Assembly (NCBI GenBank): GCA_005938025.2
Contig: VCCI02000001.1
Location: 1,116,001-1,180,000, forward strand
Length of the DNA stretch: 64,000 nt
Direction: 5' to 3'
Source: Inquilinus sp. KBS0705
GTDB lineage: Bacteria; Bacteroidota; Bacteroidia; Sphingobacteriales; Sphingobacteriaceae
The notes under the pieces: model-generated
Seen by the model: the letters and a program-made list of their open reading frames with translations, nothing else
Told to the model about the DNA's origin: nothing
Database searches by the model: none
Made by a program: the position numbers and the translations under genes
Shown: one piece after another, positions 25,275 to 34,650 of the stretch
How the letters are laid out: every line of letters begins with the position of its first letter
Numbering within the stretch: position 1 is the stretch's first letter

Positions 25275-27602
25275 ATGTTCAGACGTATAAGAAACCAATA
25301 CCTGAGATATTTTACCATATTCATATACTTTGTTATTATCTTCTTCTGTGCCATCGAATTAAACTTTCTGTGGTTGTTTGGCTACTCGCCGGATATGAGG
25401 GATATAAAAACGCCAACCATGTCGTTATCATCAGAAGTGTACACTGCCGATGGTAAGCTGATAGGCCGCTTTTATAAAGAGAACCGCTCTCCTGTCGATT
25501 TTAAAAGCATCTCCCCTAACCTTATAAACGCTCTTGTAGCTACCGAAGACGTACGTTTTTACAAGCATAATGGTGTCGATTTCTACTCCTTTGTTACCAG
25601 TATGCTATCTACCGCCAAAGGCGACAGGCGCGGTGGTAGTACTATTACCCAACAGTTGGCTAAAAACCTGTTTCAAACGCGTAAGCGTAAATCGCAGGGT
25701 TTAATAAGCCATGTGCCTGTAATTGGTACCGTGGTGTTTAAATTTAAAGAGTGGCTTACAGCCTTTAAGATAGAGCATATTTACACTAAGCAGCAAATAC
25801 TAACCATGTACCTTAACACGGTACCCTTTGGTAATAATTCGTTTGGTATTAAAACAGCTACCTTAAGGTATTTTAATAAAACGCCGGATGCCGTAAACCC
25901 TGCCGAGGCAGCCACTTTAATAGGTATGTTAAAGGCAACATCAACCTATAATCCAAAAGTATATCCGGAGCGCGCCATTGAACGCCGTAACGTGGTGTTA
26001 AGCCAAATGGAAAAGAACGGCTACCTTAATAAAGCCGATTACGCAGCCAATGTTGAAAAGCCCATAGGCCTTGACCTTAGTTATGTAGATAACACAGGCC
26101 AGGGCGACTCGTACATACGCCGTGCTGTTGAAAAATGGCTGGATAAATGGTGCAAGCAAAACGATTATGACCTTTACGAGGACGGGCTGAAGATATATAC
26201 CACTATCGACTCGAAGCTGCAGCAATATGCCGAGGAAGCGGTTGCCCAAAAAATGAAGATGCTGCAAAAGCGTTTTAACAACTTGTGGGGTAATAAAAAC
26301 CCATGGAGAGATTCGAAAGGTGTAGAGATAAAAGACTTTTTGCTAAAAGCCGAGCAAAGGCTGCCTATATATAAGCTGCTGAGTAAAAAGTATAACGGCG
26401 ATACTACACAAATAAACGCCTACTTTACCCGTAAAAAGAAAATGAACGTATTTACCTGGGCGGGCGACAGGGATACCACTTTCTCCAGCGTAGATTCTAT
26501 TAAATATTACACCAAAATACTAAACACTGGTATGATGACCATGGAGCCATCAACCGGTAAAATAAAGGTTTGGGTTGGCGGTATCGACCATAAGTACTTT
26601 AACTACGACCACGTTAACCAAAGCAAACGCCAGGCAGGTTCAACATTTAAGCCTTTTGCCTATGTTACGGCCTTAGATAATGGCTTTACCCCTTGCGATA
26701 AGTTTACTGATAAACCGGTGACCATTAAATATACTGATAACGGCAAACCCGATGTTTGGCAGCCTAATAATGCCGATTTCCACTTCTCGTACCGCGAAAT
26801 GTCGTTGCGTTGGGCTATGGGTAAATCGGTAAATTCCATCACCGCGCAGGTTACCGAACATGTGGGTTGGGATAAAATAGTTGAATATGCGCACAAAATT
26901 GGTATCGAAAGTCCATTAAAATCCGTACCATCAGTATCATTAGGGTCTAATGATGTATCGGTATTCGAAATGGTGCGTGCTTACAGTACATTTTTAAATA
27001 AAGGCGAAAAGGTAGACCCCCTGCTGGTAACAAAAATTACCGATCAGCGTGGTGATGTTATACAGGAGTTTACCTTGAAGGCCGAGCGTGTTTTAAGCGA
27101 AGAAACAGCCTGGCTAATGTTATATATGTTCCGTGGCGGTATGGAAGAACCGGGCGGTACTTCGCAGGCTTTATGGGAATACCCCGGCTTATGGAAAAAG
27201 AACAACCAGATAGGCGGTAAAACAGGTACATCAAGCGATTATGTAGATGGCTGGTACATGGGCATAACCAAGGATCTGGTAACCGGTATTTGGGTGGGTG
27301 CCGATGACCGTAGCGTACACTTTACCACATCCGAAACCGGCGAAGGCTCGCATACAGCCTTACCTATATTTGGCGCGTTTATGGAAAAGGTTTACGCCGA
27401 CCCAAAATCCGGGTATACATACGGGCCATTCCCAAAACCATGGGTAAAAATTACTAAGGAGTATATGTGCCCGTCGCCCGAGATACGCGAAGACACTACC
27501 AGCACCGATAGCCTGAGCATCCCTTTAGATTCGGCAGGTTTAGTGCCACCTGCTGCACCTACAACCGAAGAAAACCCGGATACCAAGCAACCAACGCCTT
27601 AA
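25275..27602 (+). CDS. penicillin-binding protein 1A-type transglycosylase/transpeptidase
   Basis: A 775-residue bifunctional peptidoglycan synthase. There is one N-terminal membrane segment (residues 12-38). The GT51 domain has VATEDVRFYKHNGVD and GGSTITQQLAKNLF; the transpeptidase domain has the active-site serine in RQAGSTFKPF, SxN in GKSVNSITAQ and KTG in GGKTGTSSDY. The tail is Pro/Thr-rich. It polymerises and crosslinks glycan strands on the periplasmic face. The next gene starts 63 bp downstream on the same strand. All key residues of both active sites are visible. Confidence 0.95.
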   Translation: MFRRIRNQYLRYFTIFIYFVIIFFCAIELNFLWLFGYSPDMRDIKTPTMSLSSEVYTADGKLIGRFYKENRSPVDFKSISPNLINALVATEDVRFYKHNGVDFYSFVTSMLSTAKGDRRGGSTITQQLAKNLFQTRKRKSQGLISHVPVIGTVVFKFKEWLTAFKIEHIYTKQQILTMYLNTVPFGNNSFGIKTATLRYFNKTPDAVNPAEAATLIGMLKATSTYNPKVYPERAIERRNVVLSQMEKNGYLNKADYAANVEKPIGLDLSYVDNTGQGDSYIRRAVEKWLDKWCKQNDYDLYEDGLKIYTTIDSKLQQYAEEAVAQKMKMLQKRFNNLWGNKNPWRDSKGVEIKDFLLKAEQRLPIYKLLSKKYNGDTTQINAYFTRKKKMNVFTWAGDRDTTFSSVDSIKYYTKILNTGMMTMEPSTGKIKVWVGGIDHKYFNYDHVNQSKRQAGSTFKPFAYVTALDNGFTPCDKFTDKPVTIKYTDNGKPDVWQPNNADFHFSYREMSLRWAMGKSVNSITAQVTEHVGWDKIVEYAHKIGIESPLKSVPSVSLGSNDVSVFEMVRAYSTFLNKGEKVDPLLVTKITDQRGDVIQEFTLKAERVLSEETAWLMLYMFRGGMEEPGGTSQALWEYPGLWKKNNQIGGKTGTSSDYVDGWYMGITKDLVTGIWVGADDRSVHFTTSETGEGSHTALPIFGAFMEKVYADPKSGYTYGPFPKPWVKITKEYMCPSPEIREDTTSTDSLSIPLDSAGLVPPAAPTTEENPDTKQPTP

Positions 27603-27665
27603 TAAATATGTATTTTAAGGCAAGTTATATTTAATTAAATTAGCAATTATTCTGTAAACAGGCTT

Positions 27666-30600
27666 ATGAATAAACGTTACACGATCAATATCCCCCTAAA
27701 ATATTTCGTAGTGCTGGTTTGCCTTATTGCAGGTTCGCTGTTTAACCAGCAGGCTAAGGCTCAGTATTTTGGGCAAAACAAGGTGCGCTATAAAAACCTT
27801 AAGTTCCAGGTTTTTAAAACCCCCCACTTCGAGATCTACTATTACATGAAAAATGATAGTTTGATCAAGCGTTTTGCACAGGAGAGCGAGTTGTGGTATA
27901 CGTTGCATCAGCAAATTTTCCGTGATACATTTAGCAAGCCAAATCCTATCATTCTTTATAATAACCACCCCGATTTTCAGCAAACCACGGCTATTGACGG
28001 CGAAATAAGTGTAGGTACCGGTGGTATTACCGAAGGCTTAAAAAACCGCGTGGTAATGCCCGTGATGGAAACCAACCAAACCACGCGCCACGTGTTGGGG
28101 CACGAATTGGTGCACGCCTTTCAATACCACACACTGTTAGGTAAAGACTCGTCGAATTTTGAAAATATAGGCAACCTGCCCCTTTGGATGATAGAGGGTA
28201 TGGCCGAATACCTGTCCTTAGGTAAAAAGGATGCCTATACCGCCATGTGGATGCGGGATGCCTATTTAAACCACGATATACCCTCGGTAAGGGACCTTAC
28301 TGAGAGCAACAAATACTTCCCTTATCGTTATGGCGAGGCTTTTTGGTCGTACTTAGGCTCAACCTATGGCGATACCATTATTGTGCCCTTCTTTAAAAAT
28401 GTGGCGCGTTACGGGCTTGATTATGGCATAAGGCGCACCTTTGGTTATGATGATAAAACACTTTCGCGCTTGTGGAAAAACTCAATAGAATCTACCTACA
28501 AGCCGCTTTTAAAAGATACTTTACAAACCCCTGTTGGTAAACGCTTAATTGACGAGAAGGTAGGTGGTGATTTAACTGTAGCCCCCGCAGTTAGTCCCGA
28601 TGGTAAATACCTCGCTTTTTTATCCTCAAAAAGTTTATTCAGTATCGATCTGTACTTATCTGATGCCAAAACGGGCCGCGTTATTAAACGGCTCACCAGT
28701 AAAATATCTAACACGCATATAGATGAGTTTAACTTTATTGAGTCTGCCGGCGCGTGGTCGCCGGATAGTAAAAAGTTTGCATTTAGCGTATTTAGCAAAG
28801 GCCGTAACCGCATGCTGGTTGTTGATGTGCCCGACGGGCGAATACTGGATGATGTATCAATGGGTAAAGCCGAGCAGTTTAGTAACCTATCGTGGTCGCC
28901 GGATGGTAATAACATCGTTTTCCAGGGCTTGTCCGAGGGTCAGGGCGATCTGTACATGTACAGCTTTGATTCAAAAAAGGTTACCCAGTTAACCAACGAT
29001 AAGTATTCTGATTATCAGCCTAACTTTTCGCGCGATGGCAAAAAGATCATATTTTCTACAGACAGGGCTACGTATGATACCAAATTATCGCAAGAGATAA
29101 CTTTTAACCTTGCCGAGCTGGATTTAGCCACCCGTAAGGTTATCGATATAAAAGTGTTTACCGGCGCCAACAACCTTAACCCCGTATATTCGTCAGATGG
29201 TTCGCAGGTTTACTTCCTGTCTAACAGGGATGGTTACCGCAATATGTACCGTTATACGTTTAGCAGCGGCAAGGTTGAACAACTTACCGAGCTTTTTACC
29301 GGTATTTGCGGCATTACCGAGTTTTCGCCCGCGCTTAGCCTGTCGGCTACTAATGATGTGGTCTACTCCTACTACCGTAAGCAAAAATATGCTATCTATA
29401 ATGCCAATGTAAGCGATTTTAAACCCGTTGTTATTGAGCCCGGTAACACCAACTTTGAGGCGGCAATGCTGCCTCCTACCCGCTCAGTTGGCGTCGACCT
29501 TATTAATGCCAACCTTAACAATTACCTGGCTTATAAGAAGCTGCCGGTCGACTCGATACAGGCTATTCCCTACAAACCCAAGTTTAAGCTTGATTATTTG
29601 GCCAGTAATGGTATCGGCGCTTCGGTAGGCTCATATGGTACAGGTCTGTCGAGCGGCGTACAGGGCGTGTTTAGCGATATTTTGGGACGTAACCAAATAT
29701 ATGCCGGGGCTGCAGTAAACGGCGAGATATACGATTTTGGGGGCCAGGTAGTTTATATAAACCAACAGGGCCGCTGGAATTTTGGCGTGGGGGCATCGCA
29801 CATCCCTTATCAATCGGGTACCTACGGATATAATATTACTACTATACCTTATAAGGACGATAAAGGAAACGCTATACAACTACCGGTTTACGAAGAGCAT
29901 ACCGACATTATACGCACGTTTGAGGATGCGGTGCAATTGTTTACATCGTACCCTTTGTCGCGTTCAACACGTTTTGAAGTGGGTACAGGCGCGGCACGTT
30001 ATTCGTACCGTGTAGACCGCTACAGCTATTATTACCAATACGACTCGACCACTAACGCAATAGGCGGCGTGGTAGATTACCGTAAACACAAAATATCCCG
30101 CGATCAGTTTAAGAACGAGACAGGGTACGATCTTAAGCCCTTCGCTATTTACCATTTAAATACGGCCCTGGTTGGCGATAATTCGGTATTTGGTATTGCT
30201 GCCCCATTAGATGGTTACAGGTACCGCTTAGAAGCCGAATACAACTTTGGTACCTATCAGTTCTTCTCTCCAACTATCGATCTGCGCAAATACGTACGGG
30301 TAGCACCGGTAACATTTGCCGCGCGTTTATATGGTTACGGGCGTTTTGGCAATAATAACACACAGGGCCTTTACCCATTGTATGTTGGCTATCCATTCCT
30401 GATAAGGGGTTACGAGGCACAGTCGTTTTATAATTCAAACAGCACACCAACCAATAACTTCACTATCGACCAACTATCGGGTAACCATATAGCGGTAGCC
30501 AATTTTGAGATGAGGCTGCCTTTTACCGGCCCCGAAAAACTATCGGTGATCAAATCAAAATTCCTGTTTAGCGACCTTAATATATTTTTTGATGCCGGGT

Positions 30601-30878
30601 TAGCCTGGAATAATGGCGATAAGATACAAGCTAAATTAAACCCCGACTTTTTAGGCAATGTGCCTGTGGTTGATAATAATGGCGCCCCGGTGTTAGATGG
30701 TAACGGCAACCCTACCCTTACACCTAAGTATAGCCGTGTACCCGCACTAAGCGCAGGTATATCATTAAGGGTGAATATATTTGGCTACTTTGTATTAGAA
30801 CCGTATTACGCCATACCGTTTAACCGGTCAGACGTACGCAAGCCGGTGTTTGGTTTAACCTTTGCACCGGGTTGGTAA
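27666..30878 (+). CDS. metalloprotease/beta-propeller/Omp85-like barrel fusion protein
   Basis: A 1070-residue exported protein with three parts. After a signal peptide (cleavage near QQAKAQ), residues 40-270 form a gluzincin-like peptidase domain with HELVH (His146, Glu147, His150) and downstream WMIEGMAEY (Glu177). Residues about 300-590 hold PD40/TolB-like propeller repeats (PAVSPDGKYLAF, LSWSPDGNNIVF, PNFSRDGKKIIF). Residues about 600-1070 look like an outer-membrane barrel, with LIRGYEAQSF near 912 and NFEMRLPF matching the Omp85/BamA-TamA pattern, ending in a C-terminal tryptophan. It may process or export a partner at the outer membrane; the function is unknown. It ends at a strong terminator. 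Confidence 0.85.
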   Translation: MNKRYTINIPLKYFVVLVCLIAGSLFNQQAKAQYFGQNKVRYKNLKFQVFKTPHFEIYYYMKNDSLIKRFAQESELWYTLHQQIFRDTFSKPNPIILYNNHPDFQQTTAIDGEISVGTGGITEGLKNRVVMPVMETNQTTRHVLGHELVHAFQYHTLLGKDSSNFENIGNLPLWMIEGMAEYLSLGKKDAYTAMWMRDAYLNHDIPSVRDLTESNKYFPYRYGEAFWSYLGSTYGDTIIVPFFKNVARYGLDYGIRRTFGYDDKTLSRLWKNSIESTYKPLLKDTLQTPVGKRLIDEKVGGDLTVAPAVSPDGKYLAFLSSKSLFSIDLYLSDAKTGRVIKRLTSKISNTHIDEFNFIESAGAWSPDSKKFAFSVFSKGRNRMLVVDVPDGRILDDVSMGKAEQFSNLSWSPDGNNIVFQGLSEGQGDLYMYSFDSKKVTQLTNDKYSDYQPNFSRDGKKIIFSTDRATYDTKLSQEITFNLAELDLATRKVIDIKVFTGANNLNPVYSSDGSQVYFLSNRDGYRNMYRYTFSSGKVEQLTELFTGICGITEFSPALSLSATNDVVYSYYRKQKYAIYNANVSDFKPVVIEPGNTNFEAAMLPPTRSVGVDLINANLNNYLAYKKLPVDSIQAIPYKPKFKLDYLASNGIGASVGSYGTGLSSGVQGVFSDILGRNQIYAGAAVNGEIYDFGGQVVYINQQGRWNFGVGASHIPYQSGTYGYNITTIPYKDDKGNAIQLPVYEEHTDIIRTFEDAVQLFTSYPLSRSTRFEVGTGAARYSYRVDRYSYYYQYDSTTNAIGGVVDYRKHKISRDQFKNETGYDLKPFAIYHLNTALVGDNSVFGIAAPLDGYRYRLEAEYNFGTYQFFSPTIDLRKYVRVAPVTFAARLYGYGRFGNNNTQGLYPLYVGYPFLIRGYEAQSFYNSNSTPTNNFTIDQLSGNHIAVANFEMRLPFTGPEKLSVIKSKFLFSDLNIFFDAGLAWNNGDKIQAKLNPDFLGNVPVVDNNGAPVLDGNGNPTLTPKYSRVPALSAGISLRVNIFGYFVLEPYYAIPFNRSDVRKPVFGLTFAPGW

Positions 30879-30881
30879 CCT

Positions 30882-30917
30882 AACAAAGAAGGCGCTTAAA
30901 TAAGCGCCTTCTTTGTT
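30882..30917. terminator. strong bidirectional terminator
   Basis: A perfect 17-bp inverted repeat (30882-30898 with 30901-30917) leaves a 2-nt gap, with a GC-rich core GGCGCTTA. It lies just after the barrel fusion gene. Confidence 0.85.
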
Positions 30918-30981
30918 ATATAATATAATCAGACTTAGGGATGACATCCAAACAATTATCCTTTGCGTAAATTTAGGTATT

Positions 30982-31473
30982 ATGAAAAAATCGATATTAG
31001 CAATACTTATAATAAGCATATGCGCGGCATTTGGCTGCGATAATTCAAACGGCCAAACAGCCAAAGGCCAGCAGGAAAAACGCAGGTTGGCCAAGCCTGA
31101 TGCGGAGTGGAAGAAAACACTTACCGATAACCAGTATTACATAATGGTAAAACAGGGAACCGAGCCGCCTTATAAAAACGCTTATTGGAATAACCACGAA
31201 AAAGGCGTTTATGTAAGCGCCGCCACGGGCGAAGTGTTATTTAGCTCGGAAGATAAATTTGATAGTGGTACGGGCTGGCCAAGTTTTGTTAAAGCAGTTG
31301 ACCCCAACAAGGTGGAGATAGTGCGCGATAACAGCTTTGGCATGACCCGCGATGAGGTTGTTGAAAAAAGTACAGGCTTACACCTTGGCCATGTATTTGA
31401 TGACGGCCCTGCAGACAGGGGCGGCAAAAGATTTTGCATGAACAGCGGTGCGTTAAAATTTATTAAAAAGTAA
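30982..31473 (+). CDS. msrB: peptide-methionine (R)-S-oxide reductase, lipoprotein form
   Basis: A 163-residue MsrB. The ATG at 30982 is chosen over the upstream start at 30913 because it begins a lipoprotein signal (MKKSILAILIISICAAFGC, lipobox Cys). Substrate-site residues are in KFDSGTGWPSF and HLGHVFDDGP, and the catalytic cysteine is in RFCMNSGALKF. The two CxxC pairs that bind structural zinc in many MsrB enzymes are absent (YVSAATGEVLFSS and EKSTGLHLGH stand in their places). It would repair oxidised methionine in exported proteins. Its 3' end overlaps the convergent GIY-YIG gene by 11 bp. Confidence 0.92.
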   Translation: MKKSILAILIISICAAFGCDNSNGQTAKGQQEKRRLAKPDAEWKKTLTDNQYYIMVKQGTEPPYKNAYWNNHEKGVYVSAATGEVLFSSEDKFDSGTGWPSFVKAVDPNKVEIVRDNSFGMTRDEVVEKSTGLHLGHVFDDGPADRGGKRFCMNSGALKFIKK

Positions 31474-31828
31474 CAGCCCTGCGTACCGGTTGTATTGAAG
31501 GCCTTGCGTTAAAAGCGTAGGGCCTTGTTTTTATCCCATTTTCAAAATTAAGGCCTATAGTAAGGTCAACCCAATCAGGATTTACCGGGCGTATCATTTT
31601 TTCTTTTTGCGGGCGAGTAAAAGTACTAACTGTTTTAAAGCGTTCCATTGCCTGTGCCTCGGTGTTTATCTCTTCAAAATATACTAAACGGTTTAGCTGT
31701 TGTGCGCTGTCGAAAAATAAGGTGGGCATTTCGCTGTAAAACTTAATGGTCTTTAATAGATCTGTGCACATGCCAACGTGTAAATTTTTCCTGTTTCTGT
31801 CTGTGATAATATAAACGAACCTCTTCAT
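31463..31828 (-). CDS. GIY-YIG nuclease domain protein
   Basis: A 121-residue protein with a single GIY-YIG-type fold. The degenerate core is FVYIITDRNRKNLHVGMCTDL (first half FVYII, second half HVGM), with conserved downstream LVYFEEINTEAQAMERFK, including the catalytic-type Glu. It belongs to the small UvrC-like/YhbQ group with unclear roles in DNA processing. The tail after about residue 85 is unrelated to the motif. The last codons overlap the 3' end of msrB on the other strand. The core is a weak match, so activity is uncertain. Confidence 0.8.
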   Translation of the reverse strand: MKRFVYIITDRNRKNLHVGMCTDLLKTIKFYSEMPTLFFDSAQQLNRLVYFEEINTEAQAMERFKTVSTFTRPQKEKMIRPVNPDWVDLTIGLNFENGIKTRPYAFNARPSIQPVRRAVTF

Positions 31829-31913
31829 TTGATAAAAAAATTTGCTGATTAAAAAATAATTACTAATTTTATGAGCATAAAAATACTAACTATTTTAGCA
31901 ATTCCAAATATTT

Positions 31914-32687
31914 ATGTCAAATATTTCAAAAAATATAAAGTTTCTTAGAAAAAAGAAAGGCCTAACACAACAGCAATTTGCTGATCAGGTAGGCATAAAA
32001 CGTTCATTAGTAGGTGCATACGAAGAAGAACGTGCCGAGCCTAAATATGAATTACTAAAAGAATTAGCATTGTTTTTTGATATCTCATTAGATGATTTTA
32101 TCAACGAAACCATCGATGAAAAGTGGGCGCCGAAGCCAAAAGGCAACCCTGCAAACCTAAGAGTGCTAAGTATTTCGGTAGATAAAGACGATAACGAGAA
32201 CATTGAACTGGTACCTTTAAAGGCTAGCGCTGGATATTTAAACGGTTACGCCGACCCCGAATATGTGGCGCAAATGCCAAAACTATACCTGCCTATGTTT
32301 AAGCAGGGCACCTACCGCGCTTTCGAGATAAAGGGCGATTCGATGCTGCCTTTGGTATCGGGTACTATTATAGTAGGCGAATACCAGGAAAACTGGGCCG
32401 ATGTTAAAGCCGGCGAAACTTATGTGATCATATCAAAAAGCGAGGGCATTGTATACAAGCGTGCCGGTAACAAGTTTAAAGACAATAAAAAATTAAAGTT
32501 GGTATCTGATAACCCCGTTTACGAACCCTACGAAATAATGGCCGAAGATGTATTAGAGGTATGGAAAGCTAAGGCATACATATCTACCCATATGCCTATG
32601 CCTACCCCCGAGCCTACCATGGAAAGCCTAACCACCATGATGGCCCAGATGCAACGCTCAATAGCCGGCTTAAAGGGAAATAATTAG
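31914..32687 (+). CDS. XRE-family regulator with LexA-like S24 domain
   Basis: A 257-residue regulator. Residues 5-62 form a Cro/CI helix-turn-helix (KKKGLTQQQFADQVGIKRS). The C-terminal half matches the S24/LexA peptidase fold with Ser143 in KGDSMLPL, Lys182 in GIVYKRAG and a possible Ala106-Gly107 cleavage site in KASAGYL. If the dyad is active, the protein could cleave itself when activated, as LexA and phage CI do. No phage genes are nearby, so it is a chromosomal stress-type regulator. The C-terminal tail is Met/Pro/Thr-rich. It is followed by a strong terminator. Confidence 0.87.
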   Translation: MSNISKNIKFLRKKKGLTQQQFADQVGIKRSLVGAYEEERAEPKYELLKELALFFDISLDDFINETIDEKWAPKPKGNPANLRVLSISVDKDDNENIELVPLKASAGYLNGYADPEYVAQMPKLYLPMFKQGTYRAFEIKGDSMLPLVSGTIIVGEYQENWADVKAGETYVIISKSEGIVYKRAGNKFKDNKKLKLVSDNPVYEPYEIMAEDVLEVWKAKAYISTHMPMPTPEPTMESLTTMMAQMQRSIAGLKGNN

Positions 32688-32708
32688 GTTAAAAGTTTAA
32701 AAAGTTAC

Positions 32709-32769
32709 AAGGGTTGTAATGGTTAAAGAGGTTTAAAGTCCTATACCATTACAGCCCTTTTTCTTTTAA
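32709..32769 (+). terminator. terminator after the LexA-like gene
   Basis: A 15-bp stem (32709-32723 with 32745-32759, one G-U) is followed by a T-rich stretch. Confidence 0.8.
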
Positions 32770-32882
32770 AGATCCATTTTAGTCCGCTACCCCAACAAAG
32801 CAACAATTAAGTTACAAGGTTGCTATTAAACTATTGCAAGCTATCTTTATCATAACATCAATTAAAAACTAAAAATTTATTT

Positions 32883-33242
32883 ATGAAAAAAGTGATGATG
32901 ATCTGCTTGTTCCTGATAGGGATATCGGCAGTAAGCCGCGCGCAAGGCGGCGGTATGAGAATGGCTCCTGCAGACAGGGCTAAACAAATTCAAACCCAAT
33001 TAAAACTTAGCGACGACCAGACAGCTAAAATTACAGCTATTTACGAGGCACAAAGCAAGCAAATAGATAGTTTGCGTAACGCAGGTGGCGACAGATCGGC
33101 TTTTCGCCCGTTGATGGAAGCAACCAATACCAAAGTTAAAGCGGTATTAACTGCCGACCAGGCAGCTGCCTACCAAAAATGGATGGACGAAAGACGCGCC
33201 CAACGTGGTGGCGGTGGCGGCGGTGCCCCATCAAACAAGTAA
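32883..33242 (+). CDS. Spy/CpxP-like periplasmic protein
   Basis: A 119-residue exported helical protein with a signal peptide (cleavage near SRAQGG). The mature part has the two-helix pattern QIQTQLKLSDDQTAKITAIY and VKAVLTADQAAAYQKWMDER that resembles LTXXQ-type Spy/CpxP chaperones (here LSDDQ and LTADQ). The tail is Arg/Gly-rich. Such proteins protect envelope proteins from aggregation or bind metals; the exact role here is not visible. It stands alone, between two terminators. Confidence 0.75.
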   Translation: MKKVMMICLFLIGISAVSRAQGGGMRMAPADRAKQIQTQLKLSDDQTAKITAIYEAQSKQIDSLRNAGGDRSAFRPLMEATNTKVKAVLTADQAAAYQKWMDERRAQRGGGGGGAPSNK

Positions 33243-33259
33243 TTTGATATTAATTATAA

Positions 33260-33292
33260 TAAGAAAGGCGGCGATTGGCCGCTTTTCTTATT
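33260..33292 (+). terminator. terminator after the Spy-like gene
   Basis: AAGAAAGGCGGC and GCCGCTTTTCTT pair around a 5-to-6-nt loop, with T-rich sequence following. Confidence 0.7.
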
Positions 33293-33316
33293 TTTGGCCT
33301 GTTTTAATTATACGTT

Positions 33317-33931
33317 ATGCAGGGTAAACCATTATTTGTTACAGGTATAGGTACAGGGATAGGCAAAACCGTGGTTTCGGCGATACTGGTTGAGCACCTG
33401 AAGGCCGATTACTGGAAACCCATCCAATCCGGCGACCTGGACGATTCTGACACTAAAAAGGTAAAAAGCCTGGTTACTAATAGCGTTTCGGTTTTTCATC
33501 CCGAGGCTTATACTTTAACCCAACCCTACTCGCCCCATAAATCAGCTGCGCTGGATGGTATCAGTATTGATGAAAGGCAAATCATCCTGCCACAAACGGA
33601 TAACCACTTAATTATTGAAGGCGCAGGCGGCCTGATGGTGCCGTTGAACAATCACTTTTTGATGATAGACCTGATAAAACAATTGGGTGCCGAAGTGATA
33701 TTGGTATCGCAAAATTATTTAGGCAGCATAAACCACACGCTCTTATCTATTGATACCCTAAAACAGCGTAATATACCCGTCAAAGGCATCATATTTAATG
33801 GTGATACCGATAGCTATTCTGAGGATTATATCCTCTCTTACGCCGCTGTAAAACTTTTGGGGCGCATACCAATGCTGACTGACATTAGCAAAAACGAAGT
33901 AGCCAAAATAGCCGGCAACATCAGCCTGTAA
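33317..33931 (+). CDS. bioD: dethiobiotin synthetase
   Basis: A 204-residue enzyme that closes the ureido ring of dethiobiotin from diaminopelargonic acid, CO2 and ATP. The P-loop is GIGTGIGKTVVSAIL, the substrate lysine and neighbours are in WKPIQSGD, and the Mg/ATP region is IIEGAGGLMVPLN. It is slightly shorter than the usual 220-240 residues. No other biotin genes are adjacent, so the pathway must be completed elsewhere. Its stop codon is directly followed by the stop of the convergent hypothetical gene. Confidence 0.94.
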   Translation: MQGKPLFVTGIGTGIGKTVVSAILVEHLKADYWKPIQSGDLDDSDTKKVKSLVTNSVSVFHPEAYTLTQPYSPHKSAALDGISIDERQIILPQTDNHLIIEGAGGLMVPLNNHFLMIDLIKQLGAEVILVSQNYLGSINHTLLSIDTLKQRNIPVKGIIFNGDTDSYSEDYILSYAAVKLLGRIPMLTDISKNEVAKIAGNISL

Positions 33932-34591
33932 TTACTGTGAGTTATAATAAGTGATAATTGCAGCCAGGTCTGTATCAGATTTAAAGTTGAGCTTACCTGC
34001 ATCAGCATAGCCTTTTATTTGCTCCTGTTTATTTGGTAAGGCAGCCAGTATAGATTTCCTGTCGTTTTTAACCTGTACTGCCTTGCCATTGTTTACAAGA
34101 TAATATCTCACATCCTCCTGAAAACTTTTTGTTTTAGTGGCCGAATTGAACGCCTGTGTCTCCAACACTACTTTACTTGTTTTTTTGATCAGCTGCACGC
34201 CGCCATCAGCTAATACCTCAAAATAACTATTAGGTGTGGTTTTGGCAATGCCGGCAAAGCCTTTACGAAAATAGCGCAGCTTATCCGGCCCGGCAAGTGT
34301 AAATTCTTTAACGGTATCTACAAAGCTCAGCGGTTCGTCGTTTTTATCTGCAAAGTATAATTCATCGGCAACAATGTCATACTTAAGCTTAACACCAATA
34401 ATGCTTTTACCATTGGCAAATTTTACCGTTCCGGTTTGCCAGTCGTCGTTTAAATAGGGCGAGCCTTCTACGTCGGTATAGGTTTGGGTTAGTATTGGCT
34501 TGCCGCTAATGTCGTTCCTGAATTGTGCATTAGCTGCATTTATATTGATCAGACAACATAGCATTATAAAAACGGTGCGTAGGTACTTCAT
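33932..34591 (-). CDS. hypothetical exported protein (219 aa)
   Basis: A 219-residue protein with a signal peptide (cleavage near NAANAQ). I cannot assign a family. The mature part is mostly beta-strand-like: GTVKFANGKSIIGVKLKYD resembles a repeat motif, and it has the phrase DELYFADKNDEPLSFVDTV, a pattern seen in uncharacterised Bacteroidota periplasmic proteins. It has no membrane segment beyond the signal. It is divergent from the 3-hydroxyacyl-CoA dehydrogenase gene (59 bp apart) and converges with bioD. Confidence 0.75.
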   Translation of the reverse strand: MKYLRTVFIMLCCLININAANAQFRNDISGKPILTQTYTDVEGSPYLNDDWQTGTVKFANGKSIIGVKLKYDIVADELYFADKNDEPLSFVDTVKEFTLAGPDKLRYFRKGFAGIAKTTPNSYFEVLADGGVQLIKKTSKVVLETQAFNSATKTKSFQEDVRYYLVNNGKAVQVKNDRKSILAALPNKQEQIKGYADAGKLNFKSDTDLAAIITYYNSQ

Positions 34592-34650
34592 GTATACAAG
34601 TTAGTTAAAATACATTTAAGTAAATATTCAGATTATTATAAATTTACCCA

